NCBI RefSeq assembly: GCF_004027225.2
Contig: NC_044290.2
Coordinates: forward strand, 5,720,906-5,784,905
DNA: 64,000 nt
Source of the DNA: Strigops habroptila
Lineage: Eukaryota; Chordata; Aves; Psittaciformes; Psittacidae
Direction: 5' to 3'
The translations under genes and the position numbers were made by a program. Numbering within the stretch: the stretch's first letter is position 1; the number at the start of each line of letters is the position of its first letter. Of the stretch, positions 10,701-22,700 are shown in pieces. Below the pieces are notes generated by a model. The model was not told the origin of the DNA, made no database searches, and was given only the letters and a program-made list of their open reading frames with translations.

Positions 10701-13700
10701 GTGCAGCAGGTATGCGGCTCCTGCAGCATCCCAGGCCTGGTGCAACACGTCCGGCTGCACTTCCGCCAAGCCGTGCCAGCACCGCTCCCCATATGGGACC
10801 CAGCCAAGCCTGTGCACAGAGCACACAGCCCCCGGCGCTGCCGCCGAGCCCGGACCCTCATCCCGGCATCCCATGGATGCTATTCCAAGAGTCAAAGCCT
10901 GTATCAGTGACCCCGGTGGGCGGCTGTGCCGTGAGGGGTGAAAACTCCCGGGATTTCGTAACACGGCCGCGGGCAGGCGGGTTGTGTAAGGGTGTCTGCT
11001 TGGGAAGGAGCTGGGGAGCATGGCATGGAGGTGGCCCCATGGCAGGGCTGGCTCCAGCTCTCCCATGGGCTTTACTATTGCTCCCTTGCATCATCGGTCC
11101 CAGGGTCTGGCTGGCGCTCAGCCCTCGCTCCCCCACCTTGAGCAGCCCATCTCTGAGGCATCGTCTTGTTTCTGTGCCAGGATGGGTGTGGATGAGCCTG
11201 AAGGGGGTTTTCCAGCTGGAGACGAATTGGGTGCGAACAGAATAGGGAGACGGTGGATTGGGAGCCTCATGGAACTTCCCGTCCCGTTGGTGTCCTTTCT
11301 CCCTGGGCAGGACACGTAATTCACAGCATGGTGGCCTCTCGGGGACCTCGCCAGCCCCACCGCTTGCCTCAGCAGGCTCTAAAAGGGCTCAGAGTCCCCC
11401 GCAGTGGCTAATCATTGACTGCATGGGGTATGTGGGTGCATGATGAGCCCAGGTAGCTGCATGGGGGCCAGCACAACCATGGCAGTGGGGATTGCTTTGG
11501 GCTGCAGCCCAGGATGCTCTGGTCAGCCTGAAGCACTTCTGGTTTGGTTTTGTTGGGCTGACACAGGCTGCATGAGCCCTTCTGGCTTCTCTGAATGAGC
11601 ACCTGTTAATCCTGGGTCAAAAAGAAGGAAAATGCTCCTCCTTGCAGGTTAAGAGGGTCCTGCACAGACAGAGGAGCTGCCTCTGATCCTGATCTGTCAT
11701 CCTCGGCAGTGCTGGACACAGGCAGCTCCCTATCTCGGAGCATCTGTCCCACTGGTTATATATAGCAGCATGTGCTGGGCTGCACATGGACATCCTGGAG
11801 CTGCTTCTCCATTCCCTTCACCCCAAACCTGGTGTGGAGACATGGTGGGGTCCAGCTCTGAGCCCCCAGAGTGATGGCTGTGCTCTGTCCCATACATCCT
11901 GCTCCGAATGCCTGGATAAACATCTCCCAGGAGCAGTGCAGGTGAGTGCCTCTGCTCAGCCTCATCCAGGGGCAACCCAGGCACTGGGACGGGGACCAAC
12001 ATGTGCCCATCAGCCCCGTGAGCCCTGACGTGTGTCCAGCCACACGCTTCCAAATCCAGCTCCTTGTTGGACAGGAAGGGACATGCAGCTTCCAGGGCTG
12101 GTTCGTTCTCCCAGTGCTTTCCCAGCAGCATTGGCACAGCTTGGAAAGCCATTTGCTGGCAAGGTTTGGGGATGGGGCAACCCACCGTGATTCCCTGGCT
12201 GGGGTAGGAGGCACAGGGGTGTCATGGTGCACGAAGGGGTGCCTTTCCCTGTGATAAGGATCCAGGGGAGGTGGGGGGACCCTTTTTCCCCCTGTGCACC
12301 CCCTCATCCTCACCACCACCCCCGGGATGCTGCGGGGTGTCAGCGGGGGTTTCTGTGCTCGGCTCCCACGTCCTGCCTCCGCCGCCAAGCCGGGCTTGCC
12401 GGGGCCGTTCCCGACACGCACCCGCCGTGCTGGAGAGGCGTAAACAGATCAGGTTCCCGGCAGGGGTCCAGGGAGCGGGCAGGCCTTGGCTTGTGTCCCA
12501 CCGCCGGCGGCCGGGCTGGGATGTGGGGAGCGCCGAGGCAGGGGATGGGGTAGAGGGAGGGGGATAACCTGGTGGAGGGGCTCCATGAAGGTGACAGGGT
12601 CCCTGCTGCTAGCAGGGCATGACCTTGGTTTGATGAGGGGCCACAGAGGTGCTGCCCCTGCCTCAGTTTTCCCCCAGTGCTAAGGTGGGTCTGTTCTTTA
12701 AGGATTTGGAGGTGTCAGTGTCTTGCCCCAACCTCACTTCCCTGTCCCTGCATGGGAAGCCCATGGACTGGGGCTCTTCAACCCCCCTTATCCGTCGCAG
12801 TTGTATTCTGATGCGTTTGACCTTGCTGTAAATCAGCCCTTGTCCCTCCTGTGGTACGTGGCGGGGACAGGGCTGCTCCGTGTTGTCCTTGTCCCCAGCT
12901 GGTCCCCAAGCAGCTGCTGGTGGGCTCCGGCATCCGGGCTGGGTGATGGGAGGAACCCACTGCCGGCCCTGGAGCAGCTGGGATGAGGGGACAGGGGCAG
13001 GAACGCGGTGCCGGGAATAGCTCAGCAGCCACTGAGGCCCCCACAGGGACAGCAGGATGGGCACAGGGTCCTGGTGCAGGGTCCTGCTTCCACCATGGGG
13101 ATGGGGAGATGCTGCTCCCAGGACATGCAGTGTCCCTGGCTGCTAAGTGTGTTTAGTGGGGATTGCTGCTTCTACCTGGGGACACGCAGGGTGGTGCAGG
13201 GTGTTGTGGGGATACAGCTGAGACCAGAGGCTGGTTCATCTCTCTCAAGCTCTGGATGGAGCTTGGCTCATGCCCACTGGGGACAGACCCATCCTTCTCC
13301 CCTTCCCGCTGACAGCAGTGTGGAGCAGCCGGGCATGTGCTTTGATAGGCAACTTTGTGAAGGGGATGAGAATAGCAAGGATAGATGGATGCCCTCTGCA
13401 CCCTTGCCATCACTGAGAGGACATGTGGAGAGGGATCCCTCCCGTCCCTTGCAGCTTGGGAACATGGAGCAGCCCTTGCTGGGTGGGATCCTCTTGCTCT
13501 TTCCCAATGCAGATGCGGTGAATGGCTGCAGTGCCGCGGCATCTGTGGGAGCAGTCGCCCATCCAGCATCCCTTGGGACCAGTGGGAGCCAGAGGCCACG
13601 TTTTGTCTCTGTCCTGGTGGGAAGGAAACAGTTTGCTCAAGCTGCTCAGATCCACGCTGCAGTTCACATGGAGCTGGATAGCCCATGCATCATTTGCTGG

Positions 13701-16700
13701 AAGCTGTAGGAAGCAAAGAGCCTCTCGTTTCTGTCTGGCAAGAGAGTGTAGTGGCAGCAGCCCCCCAGGAGCGGAAACCCTTGGTTCCTAGGGAGGAAAA
13801 CCCAGTCCTCAGGCAGCGTCTGCCCCGTCGATGCACAAATGGGGCTGCATGTGTGTCCCAGGGGACCCCGCTGGCCCGCCCTGTGCTGGCGGCAGCACCG
13901 GCTGCAGGGTCGCAGTGGAGGAAAGGCATCCGCAAGGTATTTTTAACCACCAGCAGCGGGTCTGAGGCTCGCCCTCCGCTGCTCATTGCCCATGGGCTGG
14001 TGACGGGGGGGGCTTTGGGAAGGTTCAGTTCCCGGCTGCTCGGGAAGGAGCGACAGCACTTGAACCATCGACCTGCTGAGTGACCTCCCGGTGCCTCCCC
14101 TCCCATCCTGTGTGTGCCGTGCCCAGATTAGAGCAGCCAGGGTGGGGACAGCCGCTCCGTCCTCCCCGGCAGCTCCAGGTACACGGCAGCAGCTTCCCCG
14201 GGACCAAATAGGGAGGATGGTGCAGGATTTCCAGCCGCCACCACATCCCTGTGTGCTTTGAGCACTGGCCATACCGGCTTGGGCAGCTCGTGGGTGCCCT
14301 GTGCCAGGCTGGCGCTGATGGGGACAGAGTGCCATGGGGTTGTAGCAGCCCAGTCCTCCAGCATCACTTGCCCCACTGCCCCTGGGAGCTGCATGGTTTG
14401 CTGCAGCCATCCAGGCTACAGCAGAGTGCTGGATGCTTGTTTCACTCCCTTGGGCTCGCAGGGTTTTGTTGGCTGCTCTAGTTTTTATCGGGGCCTCGTT
14501 AGAACCATCAAATAAATAGCTACGTGCTGCTCTTGAGCGTCCAACCCTGCAGGTGTAGGTGGGTTGCTGCGTCCGTGCCCGCCCTCCCTAATTACCTGTT
14601 GCTCAGCAAATCCAGACTTACTGACCTGCCCTAATCTTCCCGTGCAAGGCAAGCCCTTAACTGCTGGCTCCTGCTGCTTGCTTCTCATGTCCCCTGCGAG
14701 CCCATATCATGTTCACAGCCTTGGGCATGCGATGGAATATGGTACCCCAGGAAGGAGCATGTTTTCCTCACTGGCAGCTCCCTCCCTGCCCACACTCAGG
14801 CTGCTCTCACCGTCCCCCACATCCTGCTTCCCCTCTTTCTTCCTCCCATTGACCGTGTGCCGGTTGGATTATTTTTCCCCAGATGCTGCTGTCTGCAATT
14901 TTCCCAGGTTGAATCTGCCTGGGTTTGTCGTTCTAATCTCTCTAAGTCCCTTTTGTGTTATTTCTGCCCTCATCCCTCTGTTGCGCATCCTCCAAGGGTT
15001 ATATTAATGCACTGTTGGCTTGGCATCACGTCAGTGAGGATGTTGAGGGGGGGTCTGTAGGTGCAGAACCCCTTTGCCTGGGTACCTGGGGAGCACTGGA
15101 GCCCTGTAGCCCCTTCCCTGGCTCCCAGTTGGAGCCAGTATGGAACCAGTTCAACGGGAGCCAAGGTGTGTTTGTTAATGCTGGACCAGATGCTGTGCTG
15201 GTCACTGTGTCCTGCAGCCCATGGGTGGCTCTGGGCCCCGTGGTGTGCCCAGTGATGCACTATGGGTGCAGGCAGAACTCACACTTGGCCGCTGGCCCCC
15301 GCTGCTATCGCCCCATCTCTTCCCGCTCGGGAGGCGTCCTGTCCTTTCGGAAGGATGGGGGAAATGGAAAAGGCTCCACCTCTTCCCTGGGCAAATACAG
15401 CTCCTCTGAGTTCATATCCTGGAGAGCGGAATAGCCAGGTCCCAGCGGGGACGGTGACTTCACCTCCCGGTAACGCGTTTCCCCGGCCAGCTGGGAAAGG
15501 AGCCCTTGCATCAATGAAGGAGCCACCCGGCTCCACACACCCAAAGCCTTTCCCAGCTGTTCCCATCCTGGCCGGGGCTGGGGGGTGCGATTTTGGCTCC
15601 ATGGGGAAGGGGTGTTACCTGGGTTCCAAGCCAGGTTGAGGTACAAGTGGTGCAAACCCCCACATCACTGGGGAGAAGGGGAGCGAATGCTCTTCATCCC
15701 ACCATGAGCTGCTGGGGGCCTCAGACTCAAAGCAGGAGCACATGTTTGGATTCGCAAGGGGGGAACCCAGCCCCAAAGGACTCTTGTGATGCTGTTTCCA
15801 TCCCCTCCTTGGCATCTGTCCCCTCTATGTGGCTATCAAACCATGGGGGTGAGAGGCGAGAGCTGCACCTTCTTCCCAGCTGCGTGGATGGGGACGGGGC
15901 TTCCGACTCTGTTTTCCTTTCATTGTTCTGGGAGCCTTCCCTTTGAAGGAGCTGCCTGTTTTTTCCTGCTTTGCTTGCAGGGGGGGAAGTGGTGGGGGGA
16001 AATTGGGGGTCTGGCTGGGGGTCCCGGTGTGGCTGGGCTGGGGCTGAGCGCTCCATGTCAGTGCTGTGCAGGGATGCTGCCCTTCCTGCTGCCAGCCTCT
16101 AAAAAACTTAATTGTTGGATTTTCCCTGGGAAAAAGGCTCCCAGCCTTTCCCAAAGAAGGAAAAAGGCTCCCAGTTGACTCCATGGTCCTGCTGCCATGT
16201 CCCCTTCACCTACCGTGGGTCCCCAGCCCAGCCCAGGGAGGAAGGCACGAGGAAGGACCTCTCAAATTCCTCCTCTGCCTTTGCCATCCCTTGTCTTCAC
16301 CATCATCCATTGTATCTGAACATGCTGTAGGATAGGAGAGCTTAAAGGAGAAGGCACAGCTGAGGAGGGAGGCAGAGCTGCCAGAGGAGACTGACATGCT
16401 GTTGACAGAGACAGCTTGATGGCAGGGGCAACTTGGGCTCTGCATGGCTGTAAGCCCTAAGATTTGGGGCTCAAGCTGGGGGTAAATAGTGGAGGCTCTT
16501 GAGGTTAGAGACGAGCAGTGTGTCTTTTGGAATGGGGATGCTCACAGTGCAAGGATGCTGTGTTCAGCCCTCAGGATGGTGTGAGGAGCTGCTGGGAGTT
16601 CAGCTCCTGCTGGGGTTATTCCAGTGGGATCCAGGCTGTTGAAACTGGGAGCAGGGCTTGGGTGCAACAGCCATCGTGCAGTGTCAAAGCAGGCAGGGCT

Positions 16701-19700
16701 CTGGCCAGGTCCCAGTGTGTCTCACTGGGGTTTGGAAGGTTTCTCAAGGGCTGAAGATACCAATTATCCTCAAGGAGTTGCCAGACACTGGTGCAGGGAA
16801 AGATAAAGGGCTCTGTAGCATGTCATGCTCTCCAGTGGCTGCTGTTTGCCTTGTGTTGATGGGAGTCTGCCTCCCTGATTGCAGCCTCCCCGTTCCTGCC
16901 AGTTAACCCAGTGGCTTTGCCCCACTTGGACCCACCCCACAGTGCCTGGCTTGGTGGAGGACCTGTTTGTCAGCGTTGGTGGGGAGCCCATTCACAGGGA
17001 TGCTGTGAAGCATCAAACCCTGGGACAGGCCATTTGCAGGCAGGAAAGCACCCATGACAGCTGGACATATGGGTGCTCTTCCAGGTATCCCAGGCAGCAG
17101 CACCCATAATCACAGGGGAAATAGGGGAGCCCTGCATGCCCGGGGAGCTGGGCACAGCGCTGGGCTGGTGGCTATGGTAGGCAGCCGGGGTCAGAAGCCC
17201 TTGGCTCTCACCCAGCCTCCGTCCCGAGCTTGCTGGGCAACTTTGGTTGAGTTTCCTCACACCGCTGTGGCTGAGCTCCTTCCCTATCAGAGCGGGTGAA
17301 TCTCCTCTGAGCCTATTGGGAAACTGCACCTGAAGCAGCCGGTTTTCCAGGAGGAGCCGGGTGTGGGTGGCCGCAGCGGACGTGCCTGTGGATGGAGGGG
17401 TGACAGGGAAGGGAGATTCCTGCAGACAAGGGATAGACGTCACCTCTTTGGGTCTCAATTTTGGATGAGACATCAAGTGTCTCCTGAGCCCCAGCATGAA
17501 CCCACCGTGTGTGAGGCTGGGCCGCCCCAGGCAGGGCAGGGCGGGTGAAGCTGCCACCTCCTGCCACCTCCAGCCCCAGGAGGCTGCCACCACTGTCAGA
17601 GATGGCTGGTGCTCTGCAGGATCACAGATGATGAGCTCCTCCAGCTGGTTTATTGGCTTAGTGGTGACAATCCCAAGAGGGTATGTGCATGTATTTGGTG
17701 CGTCCAGAGCACACGGTCCTTCTCCCACCAGCCAGGGCATGAGGTATTCAGAGCTGGCAGTACAGGGATGCTCATGGTGCAAGGACCATGAGCTCAGGCT
17801 CATGGCTGGATGTTGAGGGATGCTGTGGCTGTCACTATAGGGATGCTCGTGGTGCAGGGACACTCAGGCTGGATGTTGAGGGATGTGTGTGGCTGGCAGT
17901 ACAGGGATGATCATGGCTCAAGGACACTCAGGCTGGATGTTGAGGGATGCTCGTGATGCAGGGGTGCTCAGACCTGCAGTGCAGGGAGGCTCGGGGCATG
18001 GGGATACTTGAAGCCAGCAGCATGGGGATGCCATTTCCCAGGGCAAGGGGAAGGGATGAGGGTCTGTGACACAGGCCCAGCAGAAAGGTGGGACTGGCAA
18101 GGAGGTGTCTACAGTTATCAATCTGTCCCCCTCAAAGGCTTGCAGCGGAGGAGCTCTGCTGTGGCCACAGCGAGCAGACAAAATTGGGGGGGGGTCCAAG
18201 CTAAAGCAGTGCTTTCTGGAGCCTGACTCTCCCTGTGGGTGCCAGGGCAGGAGTCTCCAAGGGGCACTTTGTGGGGGGACGCAGGATACTTGGGCATTCC
18301 CTTCCCCAGCCAAACCCAGGTGAGTGTGTGTCGTTCCTTCCTGGCTCAGCTCTTTGGACGGATCATGTCCATTTCGAACACCTTGGGGTGAAGCCCCTGG
18401 GGCTGAGCTGTGCAGCGAGGGACAGGGGGTGATGCTGGTGCCCGCTGTGCTGGCACCGGGTGCTGGCTGGGCCGGGCAGGGGCACGCCTGGCTCCATACA
18501 GCCGGCACAGCCGGCGCCGGGTGAGCGCCCCAGGGGGTGAATAGGGGTTGGTGCTGGGCCGGGCGCCAGCGGTGCGGGTGAGGTGCCTGTCCTGGCCGGC
18601 GGCTTCATGGGTGCCCCCTGCACCCCATGATGAGCTCAGCCCAGTGGGCAGCCCACCATGGGGTGCAGCCTGGACCCATGGGGAAACTGAGGCACGGGGG
18701 CTGGTTGGAGATGTGCTATGTGGGGCTGTGCCATGCTGGCTCCTCCACCAGCAAGGATCCAAATGGCCAAGGGCTGGCACTTTCCCCCCGGTCAGGGCCA
18801 GAGCCAGGGTGTGCCATGGTTCAGTTCTGGGCCCCTCACTACAGGAGAGACATTGAGGTGCTGGAGCAGGGCCAGAGAAGGGCACCGGAGCTGGTGCAGG
18901 GCCTGGAGCACAAGTGTGATGAGGAACGGCTGAGGGACCTGGGGGGGTTCAGTCTGGAGAAGAGAAGGCTCAGGGAGGACCTTATCGCTCTCTGCAACTG
19001 CCTGACAGGAGGATGGAGAGAGGTGGGGTTGGTCTTTTCTCCCAAGGAAGAAGGGGTGGGACAAGAGGAAACAGCCTCAAGCTGCACGAGGGGAGGGTTA
19101 GATGGAGCTGAGGAACAATTCCTTCCCCAGAGGGTGCTCAGGGCAGGGCTGGAGTCACCGTCCCTGCAAGTGTTCACACCCTGTGTAGCCGAGGCCTCAG
19201 TGCCATGGGTTAGTGGTGGCCTTGGCAGTGCTGGGGAACGGTTGGACTTGATGCTTTTAAAGGCCTTTTCCAACCCGGTTGGCTCTGTGATCCCATGGCC
19301 GAGGGTGCGGGTCCCGCCTGGCGGCAGCGCTGCCTTCCCCAGCCCTACATGTGTGAGCAGTTCCCGGCGCTGCTCTGTGCCGGCTCTTGGCAGCCACACG
19401 CTGCACAGAAGCTCTTTGCCTCCCTCGAGGCCTCGCTCAGCGCCGGCCCCGCGCTGCCGAGCCTCATCCTGCCTGGGCAGGCGCCGGAGCAGCGAGCAGA
19501 GCAGGATGAGAGCCCAATGGGACCCCTTGGAGGGGGCATGTTGGGGAGCCCACAGCTGGAGTTAACCCTTGGGATGCACCGCGCTGGGTTTTCCCCTGGA
19601 ATCATCCCCTTCAAGGGCTTTTTGCATTTTGGCACCAAATCCATGTTTTTCTGTGTTCATCTTCCTGGGATGTGAATGTGATCCCGGCAGGGAGCGGGGG

Positions 19701-22700
19701 ATTGTGGATCAGGCCCATGGGTGCTCCCACCCTGGTGCAAACACAAAGGAGGTGATGGTGTGCCTGGGAAGGGTCTGGATCAGCCCCAGCCCCGCAGCTC
19801 TTTCCCAGCCCGGCTCTGTGGTATCCCAGCTGGAGGTGCACCTCCAAACTGGTCTGGGAGGGCTGAGGGGTTGGGAACAGCTTGTCCTGACCTCTGCTGA
19901 GCCCCAAAACATGTGGGTGAGAAAGGCCACGGAGCCTGGAGCTGCCAGGACACCAACAGGAGGAGAAGGGGCTGAAGAAATGGGGAGGAAAATGGGGGAA
20001 TCGATCAAAAGGAGCCCATGGATGGAAAGAGGAAGGGGGATGCAGGGAAACTGTTTCCCTTCCCAGGGGTTCGTTCCCAGTTTGTAGCTGGGGATAAACC
20101 TTTCTCGCTTTTGGGGAGCTGCTGCTTTCCCAGCCACACATGCTGTGTCCGTATGGTCCTGCCCCATGTCCTGACCTTGCTGGGCAGCCGGAGCAGGGAA
20201 CTAATCTGAGGAATGCTGCTTGGGGAAAGGAGCAAAGACACAGACACTTGGCTGTGCAGATGCTGACAGCTGCCTCCTGGGGCCAGGGACACCCACTGCA
20301 TCCCAGCCCTGCTTACTGGACCCCACCAACCACCCCAGTGCCATTGTAGGAGGTGGTCAGGGATGGGATTCAAATAATGGGCATTGCTCAACTGCAGAAC
20401 CAAGCCAGGGGGGATGTTTCGGCCTCTTTCGGGTGTGCTCAGTGGGTACGTCCATCCAGCCCTTCCCTTCCCAGCACAATCCAGGCTCTGCCCCTCTGCA
20501 GTGGGTAAAGACCTTTCCTCCTCACCCCCTTTCTCAGCTCAGGCAGTTTTCAGCTGATGGGAGCAATCCCACAGTGGGATGTGGCTTTGGAAGGGCTTTC
20601 AGGTTGGTGGAGCTGCTGGCTGCCACTCTGGAGGAGGTAATTAGGGTGATCCCATCCTGATCCCTTCAGCTGTGGTGAGGAGTCACGAGTCCTTCACCAG
20701 CAGCCACTCCAAGCCCATTCTGCATTAATGAGGCTGTTTACAAAACACCACAGATTGCAGTAAGGAACACACCATTCCCTGGTTTCCTTTAATTACCATT
20801 TGCATGAGGAATGAGCCACCCCCTCTTCAGCTCTGCTTTTCGGCAGAGGGGCCATACAGCAGAGTATGGCTTTGTATGGGAGACCTCGGGAGAGGAGGAA
20901 AAGAGAAGGGAATGAAGCAGGAGAAGGAGGAAAGGGAGCTGCAGCCCTGAGGATCTGTGCCCGGCTGCAAGGAAGGGGACTCCTTCCCCAGGACCCCACT
21001 ATGTTTCAGTGGGGTTTGGAGCACTCCGAGCCTGGCTTCCAGACTTGGATTTTCCGTAGGAAACAGCAAAGGAACTTTTGAAAGCATTTAATCCTCCCCG
21101 GCTCGGCAATGGGGCAGTCTGGAAAGGCAGAGGAGGAGCGGCGGCATTTCTTGCCCCCTGCATACCTTCTCCTTTCTTTCCCTTTTGACTTGGCGGATGA
21201 ATTCCAGAGATGTTAATCCGTTCTCAACCTCTCGGTGGAGAATAAAACGTCCTCTCTGTGTGGGAGGAAGGAATTCGTTCGAATTAATTGCGGGAAGGAG
21301 CAATTGGGGGAGCGTGTGAGGCTGTGTGGGGTGAGCATCCTCTGTGGCTCAGTGGTCCCCAAAGGGGAGGGAGGGATGGGGGGACGGGGACATCCGAGGT
21401 GGCACAATCCTCACATTCACAGAGGCTTCAGCCATAAAATGCCAGCCATGTGCTCTGTGGGCCAGGCCTTGGCAGCAGTGACGGGCACAGGGAGTGAGTG
21501 GGGAGCAAAATGACCCCACTCAGCAGTTTTGGGGTGTTTCTGCCTATAAAGGAGAGGGAAACGCCATCCCACCGAGCAGGGGTGACAGGAGCTGCGGGGT
21601 CCGACCCATCCCGGGGGTGCACAGAGATGGAGCAGGAAGGATGAAGGAGGAAAGGGTCTGAGATTGAGCTGGGTCAGCCCATTGAGGGTTCGTGGATGTG
21701 AAGATGGAGTGAGAGGAGGGAAGAGGCTGCCGGGATGGGACAGGCGCTGTTCTGTGCGCTGGGAGGTCGGTGTGGCTGCAGGATGGGTTCACACGGGGTG
21801 CTGGGGGCTGCCTCCTGCCCTGACCTTCACCTCTTCTCTCTGCAGAGCTCCTGGGGTCTGCCAAGCGCCTCAATGTGAACTACCAGGATGCAGACGGGTG
21901 AGTGCTCCCCTGGCAGGGTGCTGGGTGCTGCTGCCGCCAGCGTGGGGGGCTTGTTCTTCCCGGTATCCAGTCGGTTCTGCAGCTCTGGGTATCATGAAGA
22001 GGGAAGCTGCTGAGGCACAGAGGGCACAGCAGCATCCCAAAGCCAGGGCAAGCCCTGCAGAGGCAGAACCAATGCCTGCTGGAGCTGAGCACTGTGCTCA
22101 ATCCATCCTGCAAAATCCTTCATAAAGCTCTTCCGTGCCCCCTTCCTTAGGGATGAAAAGGGATCGCAGGGTGTCCAGCCAGTGGTCCATGTCCTCAGTG
22201 CTGGTTGAAGCAGTGTCCACACGTGCTTGTGCCTGTGTTTAATATCCCAAGAGCAATATTCCTTCATTTGGGGGGGTGTTAGAGAAAGACAAGATGAGGT
22301 TGCCAAGTGACCACAGCATACTTGTGTAGCTCATCACTTCCAGAATCCAAGCACTTAATAAGATGGGTACTGAGAGTTAAAGAAACCACAAAGGCCCATA
22401 AAACAAATCAGCATGTTGTTCTTATTGAATTAACGCTGACCTGTGAGCTATTAGCATTGGTTTATGTACTGTTGTTGTACCTAATTTCTACATGTTTTCT
22501 TTTTGAGGACTCTGGAGGAGGAGGTGTCTGTGATGAGCCCTAAAGGGCAGTGGGGGGTTGAGAATGTGCAGGATGGCTCTGTCTTAAAATAATACTGTGC
22601 AGATGGAGCTTAATAGGAAAAAAATGTAATAATAGATGCAATGATCTGATTTTGATAAGGCACAGGGCTCGTGCTCGGGCAGCTCCAGGAGGGCTGCTGA

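Larger units (their letters stand above)
4761..21845 (+). other. CASKIN2: CASKIN2 coding intron 1 (17 kb)
   Basis: Large GC-rich first coding intron, the usual place for regulatory sequence. Features seen inside it are listed separately: a CpG-rich block, a palindrome, an alternating purine-pyrimidine tract, a minisatellite, a CR1 fragment and G-rich runs. No further coding exon was recognised. The many open frames show no known domain and lie in repeats or GC-rich DNA. Confidence 0.8.

Noticed and set aside
12630-12690. Possible reversed MIR (GCCTCAGTTTTCCCCC).
   Set aside because: Only a 15-base match without supporting flanks.
16970-17863. A 297-codon minus-strand open frame.
   Set aside because: Part lies in the minisatellite and the rest has no domain. 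No conserved exon or splice pattern.
18627-19565. A 312-codon plus-strand open frame.
   Set aside because: Most of it crosses the dead CR1 fragment in a frame that does not match the CR1 protein throughout.
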